Below are positions 17,194 to 25,446 of a DNA stretch of 64,000 nt, one piece after another. The DNA comes from Bacteroidota bacterium (GTDB taxonomy: Bacteria > Bacteroidota > Bacteroidia > Cytophagales > Cyclobacteriaceae). The translations under genes were made by a program, and so were the position numbers. Under the pieces are notes generated by a model that saw nothing but the letters and a program-made list of their open reading frames with translations, did not search any database and was not told where the DNA came from. The stretch spans positions 185,116 to 249,115 of the forward strand of contig JAEZGH010000202.1 in the NCBI GenBank assembly GCA_023417065.1, in the 5' to 3' direction. How positions within the stretch are numbered: position 1 is the stretch's first letter; each line of letters begins with the position of its first letter.

Positions 17194-18306
17194 TTAAGAT
17201 GCTTTCCGTAAATTCAAAAGGGCGGAAAGATACTTGTTAATCACCAGAGATTCGTCGAATTCAGTTTCAATTTTACTACGTCCGTTTTGTCCGAACTCCT
17301 TCAATGTTTCGTCATCAAAATTGCTCATGGCGAGCATCTTCTCGGCGAGGTCGTCGGCATCTTTGAGGTTACAGAGCAGACCATTATGGTTGTGTTGTAC
17401 TACGTGGTTGCACCCGGGAACATTCGTGGCGACGATTGGTTTGTTTGAGCTCGCGGCCTCCAGCAGCGTACGGGGAGTGCCCTCGCGATACGAGGGTAGC
17501 ACAATGCAATCGGCCTGTTCAATAAACTCGCGCACATTGTTCGTGGTACCAAGGTATTCCACAAGTCCATCGCGAATCCACGACTGAACTACGGCAGGTT
17601 GTATGCCGCGCTTGTGTTCCGGATCCAATGCGCCAAGCAATTGAAAACGTGCATTCAATCCTTCGCTTTGAAGTTTCTTCACAGCTTCAATGTATTCGAA
17701 CACGCCCTTGTCAGAAATAAGACGTGAGACCATAAGAAACGTGAATGGCTTATTCCGACGGAACGGCATGGGCTGAAACCGGCTGAGATCAATGCCTGAT
17801 CCGGGAACCAGGTCAACCGCTTCTGCAGGCACGAGTTTCTTGTCGAGAAACAATTTCATGTCGTCGGGATTTTGGAAGAAAACCTTTTGAGCAAACCTGA
17901 AACTGACCTTATAGAGAAGCAAGGCAACGGCGGAGACCAGGTTGTTTTTTAAAAACACCGTCCCCAGGCCACATACATTATTGATTACCGGAATGTGAAG
18001 CATCGTCGCCGCCAGTGTGCCATAAACATTGGGTTTTATGGTGTAGTGCAGCACGACATCCGGCTGGATTTTCTTATAAATGAGATAAAGCTCGCCGATC
18101 AATAGCGAATCTTTCAGAGGATTCGCACCCCTGCTGTCCATCTTTACGTTATGGTGGATGCAACCTGCTTCGCGAAGATACTGGGTATAATCGTCCACGG
18201 GAGCAATGGTATGAACTTCATATCCCCTGGAAAGCAGGGCTGTGACAAAGTTCATCCGGAAGTTATAGATATTCCAGGACGTGTTCAGAACGATGGCAAT
18301 TCTCAT
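17194..18306 (-). CDS. Glycosyltransferase family 4
   Basis: The start MRIAIVLNTSWNIYNFR is preferred; a much longer open frame upstream has no glycosyltransferase similarity. The 370-residue protein is a GT-B enzyme. The N-terminal domain has a glycine-poor loop and the segment EVHTIAPVDDYTQYL, typical of the Glyco_trans_4_2 type. The C-terminal domain has FTFLMVSRLISDKGVFEYIEA, DCIVLPSYREGTPRTLLEA with the EX7E pattern that grips the sugar nucleotide, and PIVATNVPGCNHVV. Enzymes of this subtype, like PglA or WbnK relatives, add N-acetylhexosamine or galactose to lipid-linked sugars. It is the first gene of the minus-strand operon; a promoter-like element lies about 100 bases upstream. Confidence 0.9.
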   Translation of the reverse strand: MRIAIVLNTSWNIYNFRMNFVTALLSRGYEVHTIAPVDDYTQYLREAGCIHHNVKMDSRGANPLKDSLLIGELYLIYKKIQPDVVLHYTIKPNVYGTLAATMLHIPVINNVCGLGTVFLKNNLVSAVALLLYKVSFRFAQKVFFQNPDDMKLFLDKKLVPAEAVDLVPGSGIDLSRFQPMPFRRNKPFTFLMVSRLISDKGVFEYIEAVKKLQSEGLNARFQLLGALDPEHKRGIQPAVVQSWIRDGLVEYLGTTNNVREFIEQADCIVLPSYREGTPRTLLEAASSNKPIVATNVPGCNHVVQHNHNGLLCNLKDADDLAEKMLAMSNFDDETLKEFGQNGRSKIETEFDESLVINKYLSALLNLRKAS

Positions 18307-18404
18307 AGATTTGATGAGAACTTTCCTTCGACTTCCGACAAATCGACGAAGCGCCAATTTAACGGATGATCTCCGCAAAATTCCGGTTAGTTCGGGAAAG
18401 GTAT

Positions 18405-18413
18405 CAAAAGATA
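18405..18413 (-). promoter_or_regulatory. Probable promoter of the exopolysaccharide operon
   Basis: On the minus strand the sequence TATCTTTTG resembles the Bacteroidota -7 element TAnnTTTG with one extra base. It lies about 99 bases upstream of the glycosyltransferase start in the divergent gap with hflX. Confidence 0.35.
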
Positions 18414-18447
18414 GCGGCTTGGTAAAGAGGGGTGTTTGAAAATCCCT

Positions 18448-18455
18448 TAAGTTTG
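18448..18455 (+). promoter_or_regulatory. -7 promoter element of hflX (TAAGTTTG)
   Basis: An exact TAnnTTTG match 13 bases before the hflX ATG, implying a very short 5' leader. No TTTG is seen at the usual -33 distance; a TTTG at 18435-18438 is too close. Confidence 0.45.
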
Positions 18456-18468
18456 ACGTCATTTTTAT

Positions 18469-19683
18469 ATGAAAGCAGAACAAAAGAACACTGCGGCATT
18501 GGTCGCAATAGGAAAAGCAAGAGCAGAAGAAATTACGCAGGAACACCTTGATGAACTGGCATTTCTGGCAGAAACCGCAGGGATCAAGACAGTAAAGCAG
18601 TTTGTTCAGAATCTGGAACATCCAGACCCCCGGACGTTTGTTGGAAAGGGTAAGCTGGAAGAATTGAAATCATTCGTTTTCAGCCACGAAATTAAGAATG
18701 TCATATTTGATGATGATTTGTCGCCGTCCCAGCTGCGAAACCTTGAGCGTGAGCTAAATCCAAAAGACCGCGAGGAGAGCCAGGTAAGGATATACGACCG
18801 AAGCCTTTTGATCCTCGACATTTTCCTTGCCCGTGCTCAGACAGCCCAGGCGCGGACCCAGGTTGAACTGGCCCGAAACCAATACCTGCTGCCACGCCTG
18901 ACCCGGCTTTGGACTCACCTTGAACGCCAGCGCGGGGGAACAGGAACGCGTGGTGGCGCGGGTGAAAAGGAGATAGAGACCGACCGCAGGAATATCCGCT
19001 ACCAGATCAGCATACTGAAAGACCGGCTCGAGAAGATCGAAAAGCAGCGTACTACGCAGCGGAAAGGTCGCGCCAATGTTGTACGCGTGGCGCTTGTAGG
19101 ATATACCAATGTGGGGAAATCCACGCTGATGAACCTGCTCTCAGGATCCGGCGTGCTGGCAGAGAACAAACTCTTTGCAACGGTGGATTCTACTGTGCGA
19201 AAAGTTACTTACGGGACAATCCCATTTCTGCTTTCCGATACAGTCGGGTTCATCCGAAAATTACCTCATCATCTCATCGAATCCTTTAAGTCAACCCTCG
19301 ACGAAGTCAGGGAAGCTGACCTACTTCTTCATGTAGTCGACGTGGCTCATCCTTTCCACGACAATCAGATTGATGTCGTTTCTCAAACCCTAAAAGACAT
19401 TGGCGCAGCAAACATTCCGACAGTGCTCGTGCTGAACAAGATTGATCTTTACCGTCAGGAGCATGCGGAGGCGAATCTCGATGAAATGAAAGGATATTAC
19501 CGCGAATCCGGATTTCAGAACATTGTTTTTGTTTCGGCAGCAACGGGTGAAAACATCCTTCAACTAAAACAGATCATCTTCGACGAGGTCAAGAAGAAGC
19601 ACCTTCAGATATATCCGAATTTTCTGAAAGACGGTTACGAATTTTCTCCCTGGCAGAGCGACGACGTGGGCGACGAAACGTGA
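18469..19683 (+). CDS. hflX: GTPase HflX
   Basis: HflX is a ribosome-associated GTPase that splits stalled or heat-damaged 70S ribosomes. The 404-residue protein has the N-terminal HflX domain (TFVGKGKLEELK, FDDDLSPSQLRNLE, a coiled region with the GGxGTRGGAGEKEIETDRR glycine-rich motif), then the G domain: G1 GYTNVGKST, G3 DTVGFIRKLPHHL, G4 NKID, and G5-like FVSAATGEN. The C-terminal tail is short. It is divergent from the exopolysaccharide operon and converges with the SDR gene 18 bases after its stop. The family assignment is certain. Confidence 0.97.
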   Translation: MKAEQKNTAALVAIGKARAEEITQEHLDELAFLAETAGIKTVKQFVQNLEHPDPRTFVGKGKLEELKSFVFSHEIKNVIFDDDLSPSQLRNLERELNPKDREESQVRIYDRSLLILDIFLARAQTAQARTQVELARNQYLLPRLTRLWTHLERQRGGTGTRGGAGEKEIETDRRNIRYQISILKDRLEKIEKQRTTQRKGRANVVRVALVGYTNVGKSTLMNLLSGSGVLAENKLFATVDSTVRKVTYGTIPFLLSDTVGFIRKLPHHLIESFKSTLDEVREADLLLHVVDVAHPFHDNQIDVVSQTLKDIGAANIPTVLVLNKIDLYRQEHAEANLDEMKGYYRESGFQNIVFVSAATGENILQLKQIIFDEVKKKHLQIYPNFLKDGYEFSPWQSDDVGDET

Positions 19684-19701
19684 GTTGATGTGAATGCATT
19701 T

Positions 19702-20514
19702 TCAGCGTACTGCCGCGTTCCGGATGTATTTTGAAAACAGTCTGGGCAGGAAGCGCTTGAACCATACGCCCAAAACTTCCTTACCGCCGATATAGACTTC
19801 TTCTTTTTTGCTTTCGATGGCCTTCACGATCTTCCTTGCGCACCATTGTGCCGATTTTCCTTTGTACTGACCTTCATCCATTTTGCCAAGAGGCGATCCA
19901 TCGCCTGTTACCGCCGACAACGTGATTGGTGTGTGTATAAAGCCGGGACACACCATTGTCACGGTAATTGCTTCGCCTGCGTCTTTGAACAGTTCCGCAC
20001 GAAGGGAATCAAAGAAACCGTGGAGTGCGTGTTTTGATGCTGCGTAAGCTGAGCGGAAGGGTGTTCCGAAAATACCGGTTACCGACGACACGGTAACGAT
20101 GTGTCCATGCTTGCGTTGCAGGAAGTGCGGCAGTAGATGTTTCGTTACGGAAACTGCTCCGAAGAAGTTTACTTCCATCACACGACGGTCAACGTCAATC
20201 AACGTGTCTTTCGCAAAGCTTCGCTGGCTGATGCCGCCGTTGTTAATGAGAATATCTACGTGACCGAAAAGCTGGATTGCTGCTTCCGTAGATAGTTTCA
20301 GTGTCGTCGACGCAGTGAGATCGAGTGGAAGGATGCGGATGTCCTGTTGTTGCTGTATCGGACAATTACCTTTGACACGTTCGAGTTCCTCCTTCCGTCG
20401 CGCCGACAAAATGAGTTTCGCCCCCTTGGCCGCGAGCTCATACGCCAGAGCTTCTCCGATGCCCGATGATGCTCCCGTCAGCCAGATGACTTTGCCATTT
20501 ATTGAATTGGCCAT
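19702..20514 (-). CDS. Short-chain dehydrogenase/reductase
   Basis: The 270-residue classical SDR shows WLTGASSGIGEALA (cofactor-binding glycine motif), ILINNGGISQRS, the catalytic Ser in VSSVTGIFG, and YAASKHALHGFFDSLRAE with the catalytic Tyr and Lys. The subtype resembles the DltE/DHRS7-like group, in which a C-terminal helix after residue 240 (WFKRFLPRLFSKYI) can associate with membranes. It would reduce or oxidise an alcohol/ketone with NAD(P); the substrate is unknown. It starts 5 bases after the folA stop on the same strand and is the end of a minus-strand run folA-SDR, which may begin further upstream at fmt or nth. Confidence 0.9.
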   Translation of the reverse strand: MANSINGKVIWLTGASSGIGEALAYELAAKGAKLILSARRKEELERVKGNCPIQQQQDIRILPLDLTASTTLKLSTEAAIQLFGHVDILINNGGISQRSFAKDTLIDVDRRVMEVNFFGAVSVTKHLLPHFLQRKHGHIVTVSSVTGIFGTPFRSAYAASKHALHGFFDSLRAELFKDAGEAITVTMVCPGFIHTPITLSAVTGDGSPLGKMDEGQYKGKSAQWCARKIVKAIESKKEEVYIGGKEVLGVWFKRFLPRLFSKYIRNAAVR

Positions 20515-20519
20515 CGGAC

Positions 20520-21029
20520 TTAGTTTTCGGATTTACGTTCATAGACAACGAAGTCAAACGCGTACGCGTGGCGCTCATCCTTTTCGTGGGGAATGCGTGA
20601 AACTTCCGCCCATTTATTTTTATCAAAGGCAGGGAAATAAACATCACCGTCGACGGATGCCTTCACTTCGGTGAGGTAGAGGGAATCCGCATGCGGCAAT
20701 GCGAGTTTGTAGACATCAGCTCCACCAATAATCATGACTTCATGTTCTCCGTTCAGTTCAGCAATTTTGAAGGCGTCTTCGAGGCTATTGACAACGTGGC
20801 ATCCCGGAATCTGGTAGTCTTTACTTCGCGATAGCACGATATTAATGCGTTTCGGTAATGGCTTGTACTTTTCGGGTAATGACTCGTAGTTTTTTCGTCC
20901 GAGGACCACGTGGTGTCCGCGCGTTTTTTCCATGAAGAATTTCATGTCATCCGGCAGTCGCCAGGGCAAGTCATTGTTTTTTCCGATTACACCGTTTTCA
21001 GCGACGGCGGCGACAAGCGATACTTTCAT
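20520..21029 (-). CDS. folA: Dihydrofolate reductase
   Basis: The 169-residue protein reduces dihydrofolate to tetrahydrofolate with NADPH. It has the family's conserved layout: SLVAAVAENGVIGKNNDLPWRLPDDMKFF split between the first strand and the Met20-type loop (Asp in LPDDM as the catalytic acid), GHHVVLGRKNYESLP, INIVLSR, and the glycine pair strand VMIIGGADVYKLALP. The start MKVSLVAAV fits exactly. It sits 28 bases after fmt, a logical pairing because Fmt consumes 10-formyl-tetrahydrofolate, and 5 bases before the SDR gene. Confidence 0.97.
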   Translation of the reverse strand: MKVSLVAAVAENGVIGKNNDLPWRLPDDMKFFMEKTRGHHVVLGRKNYESLPEKYKPLPKRINIVLSRSKDYQIPGCHVVNSLEDAFKIAELNGEHEVMIIGGADVYKLALPHADSLYLTEVKASVDGDVYFPAFDKNKWAEVSRIPHEKDERHAYAFDFVVYERKSEN

Positions 21030-21056
21030 TTCTCTTAACGTGTTTCGGATGCTGGG

Positions 21057-21986
21057 CTATAACTTATTACCCCGGAAGAATTCCTCGACAGTCATTTGCT
21101 TCTTGCCTTCAGGCTGAAGTCTTTTTACCGAATACAGGGCATCTGCCGTTTTAAACCAGAGGTAATCGCGATTATTAGTCTTAAATTTTCCAGGCTCCAG
21201 ATTTTCGGCTGCTGCGGTTTCGTCAGTAAGAACAACCCCTTCGTAAATTTTGTAGGTACGACCATGGATGGAAGTCCATGCCCCCGGATAGGGACTTAAT
21301 CCGCGCACGAAGTTTCGAACCATATTGGCTGACTGCGACCAGTTGATTTCACATGTTTCCTTGTAGATTTTTGGAGCATGACGGAGCTCGCCATCGGCTG
21401 TCTGCGGAATAGCCTGGCTTTGCCCGGTTTCAATTGCTTTAACTGTTTTCAACACAAGCTCTGCACCGCGGATCATCAGGCGATCGTGAAGCATTCCAGC
21501 ATTGTCTGATTCGGAGATGGGCTCCTTCTCCTGGAAGATGATATTCCCTGTGTCAATTTCGTGTCGAAGGAAGAAAGTCGTGACGCCCGTTTCGGTTTCT
21601 CCATTTATGATTGCCCAGTTAATAGGCGCCGCGCCGCGGTACTGCGGCAGGAGGGAGGCGTGAAGGTTGAATGTGCCGAAGGCCGGCCTGGACCAGACTG
21701 CTTCAGGCAGCATTCGGAACGCCACAACTACCTGCAAATTCGCTCCGATTTCGTCGAGTTTTGCAAGAAAGCCGGGGTCTTTGAGATTCGTAGGTTGCAA
21801 TACCGGGATTCCGTGTTTCAATGCACATTCTTTCACCGGGGAAAACTGGATTTTCTGACCACGGCCCTGGGGCTTATCGGGCGCTGTAATAACGGCAACG
21901 ACATTAATATCATTCTTCAGAAGTATTTCGAGCGAGGGCACGGCAAAATCCGGTGTGCCCATAAAAATTACTTTCAGTGTATTCAT
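21057..21986 (-). CDS. fmt: Methionyl-tRNA formyltransferase
   Basis: Fmt transfers the formyl group from 10-formyl-THF to Met-tRNAfMet for initiation. The start MNTLKVIFMGTPDFAVP is chosen; an ATG 12 bases upstream is possible. The 309-residue length is typical. The catalytic domain shows IFMGTPDFA, the loop ITAPDKPQGRG, and FNLHASLLPQYRGAAPINWAI, holding the catalytic Asn/His, followed by GVTTFF and IDTGNI with the catalytic Asp. The C-terminal OB-like domain covers about 205-309. It precedes folA on the same strand. Confidence 0.97.
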   Translation of the reverse strand: MNTLKVIFMGTPDFAVPSLEILLKNDINVVAVITAPDKPQGRGQKIQFSPVKECALKHGIPVLQPTNLKDPGFLAKLDEIGANLQVVVAFRMLPEAVWSRPAFGTFNLHASLLPQYRGAAPINWAIINGETETGVTTFFLRHEIDTGNIIFQEKEPISESDNAGMLHDRLMIRGAELVLKTVKAIETGQSQAIPQTADGELRHAPKIYKETCEINWSQSANMVRNFVRGLSPYPGAWTSIHGRTYKIYEGVVLTDETAAAENLEPGKFKTNNRDYLWFKTADALYSVKRLQPEGKKQMTVEEFFRGNKL

Positions 21987-22058
21987 ATCGATGCGCAAAA
22001 TTACGTTTTACTTGCTTAAAACAACGGCTTTTTGCGTCTTTCAGCCCTGCCGGGGCGT

Positions 22059-22715
22059 TCAGGTACGTAATTCTTTGCGCATATACTTTGAACAAATCGG
22101 ACAATCCTGCCATAGGTGTCCGCGGGCAGGGCAGTATTCCCGACCAAAATAGATCATCTGAAGGTGAGCCGTATTCCACTTATTCTCTGGAATAAGGCGT
22201 TTCAGATCTTTTTCCGTTTGCTCTACGCTCTTTCCGTTGCTCAGACCCCAGCGATGGGCAAGCCGGTGTATGTGGGTGTCGACAGGAAAAGCCGGCTTCC
22301 CAAACCATTGTGTCATCACCACGGACGCTGTTTTGTGACCGACCGCCGGGAGAGCTTCAAGCGCCTCGAATGTATCAGGAACCTCGCCATTGTACTTTTC
22401 GATCAGAATCTGAGACAGCCCATAGATACCTTTGCTTTTCATGGGGGAAAGACCACACGGTTTGATGATTTCCCGGATTTCCTCCGGGCTCATCTTTACC
22501 ATGTCGAATGGATTGTCGGCGCGTGCGAATAGTAAAGGCGTCGTTTTGTTAACCCTCTCGTCAGTACATTGTGCAGAGAGCAAAACGGAAACCAGAAGTG
22601 TGTAGGCGTCCTTATGATGGAGCGGAATCGGAGGATCGGGATATAACTTTTCGAGAATGCGAATGATATCCTTGACCTTTTCTGCTTTTCCAGTCCTGGG
22701 CTTACTACTCGGCAT
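22059..22715 (-). CDS. nth: Endonuclease III (DNA glycosylase/AP lyase)
   Basis: The 218-residue enzyme removes oxidised pyrimidines and nicks the abasic site. The helix-hairpin-helix LEALPAVGHKTASVV carries the catalytic Lys, and FPVDTHIHRLAHRWG carries the catalytic Asp. The C-terminal loop that binds the 4Fe-4S cluster in most homologues has the spacing C195-x9-C205-x2-C208, with His200 between and no fourth cysteine. This differs from the C-x6-C-x2-C-x5-C of E. coli and is reported in the findings. The gene overlaps the downstream-read muramidase gene by 11 bases at its start, so the two are translationally linked. Confidence 0.95.
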   Translation of the reverse strand: MPSSKPRTGKAEKVKDIIRILEKLYPDPPIPLHHKDAYTLLVSVLLSAQCTDERVNKTTPLLFARADNPFDMVKMSPEEIREIIKPCGLSPMKSKGIYGLSQILIEKYNGEVPDTFEALEALPAVGHKTASVVMTQWFGKPAFPVDTHIHRLAHRWGLSNGKSVEQTEKDLKRLIPENKWNTAHLQMIYFGREYCPARGHLWQDCPICSKYMRKELRT

Positions 22716-23928
22716 ACAACAAGTATTTTATTCGGGTGAGTTTATATTTCTCAAGATCGTCCTGCCATGAGGCGCGAATCTCATCTTCCGATAACCCCTT
22801 CCGAATCTGCTCTTTTAACTTCGTCGTACCGGCGAGTTTGTCAATGTAATTTTTGTCGAACGGATTCGTGAAAAAGTTGTCCTTGTCAGGATACGCTTTG
22901 TACATGTTGATCAGATACGACAGGTCAATTCGCCTTTCTACTTTAGCATCTCTGAGATCTATGCCATAGCAAACTTTATTTTCATGGAGAGGATTCACCG
23001 CGACACCTTTGATTGTTACAGGGGTGAACGAAAACGCGAAGTCCTTCAGTAACGGGTTGCCCAGCACCTGAAACGGCATTTCGGTACCCCGACCCACGCT
23101 GATGACCGTGCCCTCAAAAAAACACAGCGAAGGGTATAGGCGAATTGCCTGATTGTTTGGCAGGTTGGGTGATGGATATACGGGCAAAAGGTATTCATCG
23201 TTGTGCGTCCAGTTCTTCATGGGGATAATGGTGAGTTTGCACTTCCGATCTCCCAGCCAGCCTTCGCCATTGATCATGTTGCCCAGTTCTCCGACAGTAA
23301 GGCCGTGCACTACCGGAATCGGGTGCATCCCCACAAATGATTTCTGCGCCGGCTCGAGCATAGGCCCGTCGACGTAATCTCCATGTGGATTCGGGCGGTC
23401 AAGAACAATTACCTCTTTATCGTTCTCAGCTGCAGCTTCCATGAGATAATGCAGGGTACTGATGTAGGTGTAGAACCGAGTTCCGACATCCTGAATGTCA
23501 AAGATGACAACATCGACGTCGGCGAGCTGTTCCTTTGTGGGTTTTTTGTTCTTTCCGTAGAGCGAGATAACAGGCAAGCCTGTTTTGGTATCGACGCCAC
23601 TTTTTACAGCCTCACCATCCGCCGCATTGCCACGAAAACCATGTTCGGGGCCAAAGATTTTTTTCACTTGTACGCCGAGCTTCAGAAGCGTATCGGCCAG
23701 GTGCGTTTTGCCAACCAGTGCCGTATGGTTTACCAGAAGCGCAACCGATTTGTTCTTCAACAGCGGGAGATATGTCTCAATCTGCTCTGCGCCCGTCTGA
23801 AGCCTTGCTGGAGCTTCCTCCGCAGCTTTCTGTTCGGATACTTGCTTCGTATCGGCGTGGGTTTGTGGACGGCAGGACGAATGGATCAACAGGAGCCCGG
23901 AGAAAAATATCAGTCTGGATAATACCAT
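22705..23928 (-). CDS. NamZ-like exo-beta-N-acetylmuramidase (DUF1343, GH171)
   Basis: The 407-residue protein carries a lipoprotein-type signal ending near IHSSC. The rest is the DUF1343 fold: LPLLKNKSVALLVNHTALVG, FGPEHGFRGNAADGE, VDVVIFDIQDVGTRFYTYIS, LDRPNPHG and YPSPNLPNNQAIRLYPSLCFFEGT with the conserved acidic residues. Characterised members (NamZ) cleave terminal MurNAc from peptidoglycan fragments during wall recycling, and lipoprotein anchoring would place this one in the periplasm. It ends inside the start of nth (11-base overlap). The substrate assignment is by family. Confidence 0.88.
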   Translation of the reverse strand: MVLSRLIFFSGLLLIHSSCRPQTHADTKQVSEQKAAEEAPARLQTGAEQIETYLPLLKNKSVALLVNHTALVGKTHLADTLLKLGVQVKKIFGPEHGFRGNAADGEAVKSGVDTKTGLPVISLYGKNKKPTKEQLADVDVVIFDIQDVGTRFYTYISTLHYLMEAAAENDKEVIVLDRPNPHGDYVDGPMLEPAQKSFVGMHPIPVVHGLTVGELGNMINGEGWLGDRKCKLTIIPMKNWTHNDEYLLPVYPSPNLPNNQAIRLYPSLCFFEGTVISVGRGTEMPFQVLGNPLLKDFAFSFTPVTIKGVAVNPLHENKVCYGIDLRDAKVERRIDLSYLINMYKAYPDKDNFFTNPFDKNYIDKLAGTTKLKEQIRKGLSEDEIRASWQDDLEKYKLTRIKYLLYAE

Positions 23929-24020
23929 AATTCAAGAATGTCGTCGGGTTTCGGGTTGTGCGGGCACAAATGTTAACTTAATTTGCACGGGGCACTAACG
24001 CCGATAAGTTAGCAATAACA

Positions 24021-25343
24021 TTGAACCTTTCGTATTTCATTTCAAAAAGAATAAACCGCGACCATCCAACTGGATTTGCGGCTACGATTCACAGGATTGC
24101 CATCGTGAGCATCAGCGTGGGGCTGGGTGCCGCTATCGTTTCTTTCCTTGTCATGAAAGGCTTTCAGAATACAGTAAAGAATAAAATTTTCGGCTTCAGC
24201 GGGCACCTTCTGATAACAAAATTTTCCATGAACAATTCACCGGAGGAAAGACCGATGAATTTTCACATTGATTTGTACGACAACCTCCGCGACTATCCGT
24301 TCGTGGATCATGTACAGGAGTATGCGCACAAGCCAGGGCTGGTCAAAACGGAGGATGAAGTACTGGGCGTGGTGGTCAAGGGTGTCGGGAAAAGCTTTGA
24401 CGTGGATCGGTTTTCACCCAATATGCTTGAAGGCAGTTTCTTTGCTTTTCCGGATTCCGGCTACGCTAATCAGGTCGTGATTAGCAAAGCAATTGCCGAC
24501 AAACTGAATACCGGCGTGGGCGAAAACATTATGGTTCACTTTTTTCAAAATCCGCCCAGGTATAGGCGTTTGAAAGTGACCGGAATTTATGAAACCAATC
24601 TCTCTGAATATTTCGACAGTCGTGTCGTCCTTACGGATATCCGGATGATCCAGCGTTTGAACGACTGGTCGGATAGCATTGCCGGGGGATTGGAGGTTTT
24701 CCTGAACCTCAATCGCAACGGCATGAAGAACGTAAAATCCCTTCTTTCCGAGGATGTGTATTTTGAACACAAAGAAAATTTCTTTGAGCGGTTAATTCCT
24801 ACTGTAAATGAAGAACAGCTTATTGATGGCAGTATTGTGGCGATTGGAGATCGGATGGACTATGACCTCAATATTGAACGCGTCAGCGACCGCTACATAC
24901 AGGTTTTTGACTGGCTGAATTTGTTGAGTCGCCAGGTAAATATTCTGTTGGTAATCATTCTTACGGTGATTTCGGTGAATATGATTTCGATTATTCTGAT
25001 CCTGGTTATGGATCGCACGCGGATGATAGGTCTGCTAAAGGCACTTGGCGCCGGAAATCATACAATACGCTCAATTTTCGTATTCAATGGGGTGCGGTTG
25101 ATCAGCAGAGGCCTATTTTTTGGCAACCTTCTCGGGTTGGGAATTTGCTTCCTCCAGGATAAGTTTCGAATTGTGCGGTTGAATCCGCACGATTATTATA
25201 TGAGCTTTGTTCCTATTAGTTGGAATTGGGAAATCGTTATCTTGCTGAATGTATTGATGTTTTTCGTTGTGACGATAGTGTTGTTGTTACCAACGATGAT
25301 TATCGCCAGCGTGAATCCGATCAAGGCACTTCGGTTTGACTAG
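24021..25343 (+). CDS. LolC/LolE-like FtsX permease
   Basis: The 440-residue inner-membrane protein has one N-terminal membrane helix (IAIVSISVGLGAAIVSFLVMKGF), a periplasmic core of about 240 residues (MacB-like PCD), and three C-terminal helices of the FtsX domain with ILVMDRTRMIGLLKALGA in the loop that couples to the ATPase. This is the layout of the lipoprotein-releasing permeases LolC/LolE; in many Bacteroidota a single such subunit works with LolD. No ATPase gene is adjacent. The start is TTG at 24021, placed to include the first conserved residues (LSYFISKRI). It is divergent from the muramidase gene. Confidence 0.85.
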   Translation: MNLSYFISKRINRDHPTGFAATIHRIAIVSISVGLGAAIVSFLVMKGFQNTVKNKIFGFSGHLLITKFSMNNSPEERPMNFHIDLYDNLRDYPFVDHVQEYAHKPGLVKTEDEVLGVVVKGVGKSFDVDRFSPNMLEGSFFAFPDSGYANQVVISKAIADKLNTGVGENIMVHFFQNPPRYRRLKVTGIYETNLSEYFDSRVVLTDIRMIQRLNDWSDSIAGGLEVFLNLNRNGMKNVKSLLSEDVYFEHKENFFERLIPTVNEEQLIDGSIVAIGDRMDYDLNIERVSDRYIQVFDWLNLLSRQVNILLVIILTVISVNMISIILILVMDRTRMIGLLKALGAGNHTIRSIFVFNGVRLISRGLFFGNLLGLGICFLQDKFRIVRLNPHDYYMSFVPISWNWEIVILLNVLMFFVVTIVLLLPTMIIASVNPIKALRFD

Positions 25344-25397
25344 TTCGGGCTTGTAAGTATTTGAAAGAATTAGCGTTCGAACTTCAATTTATTTTAA

Positions 25398-25405
25398 TAC
25401 TTTTG
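25398..25405 (+). promoter_or_regulatory. -7 promoter element (TACTTTTG)
   Basis: An exact TAnnTTTG match 41 bases before the ATG of the 185-aa hypothetical gene, in the gap after the LolC/E-like gene. A matching -33 element is not obvious. Confidence 0.5.
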
Positions 25406-25446
25406 TGGTGTAAGGAGCCCACCTTATATCGAAATGTTTTTTGGTT

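Noticed and set aside
17194..18621. Longer 475-codon version of the glycosyltransferase
   Set aside because: The extra 105 N-terminal residues cover the divergent promoter region and lack similarity; the family start is at 18306.
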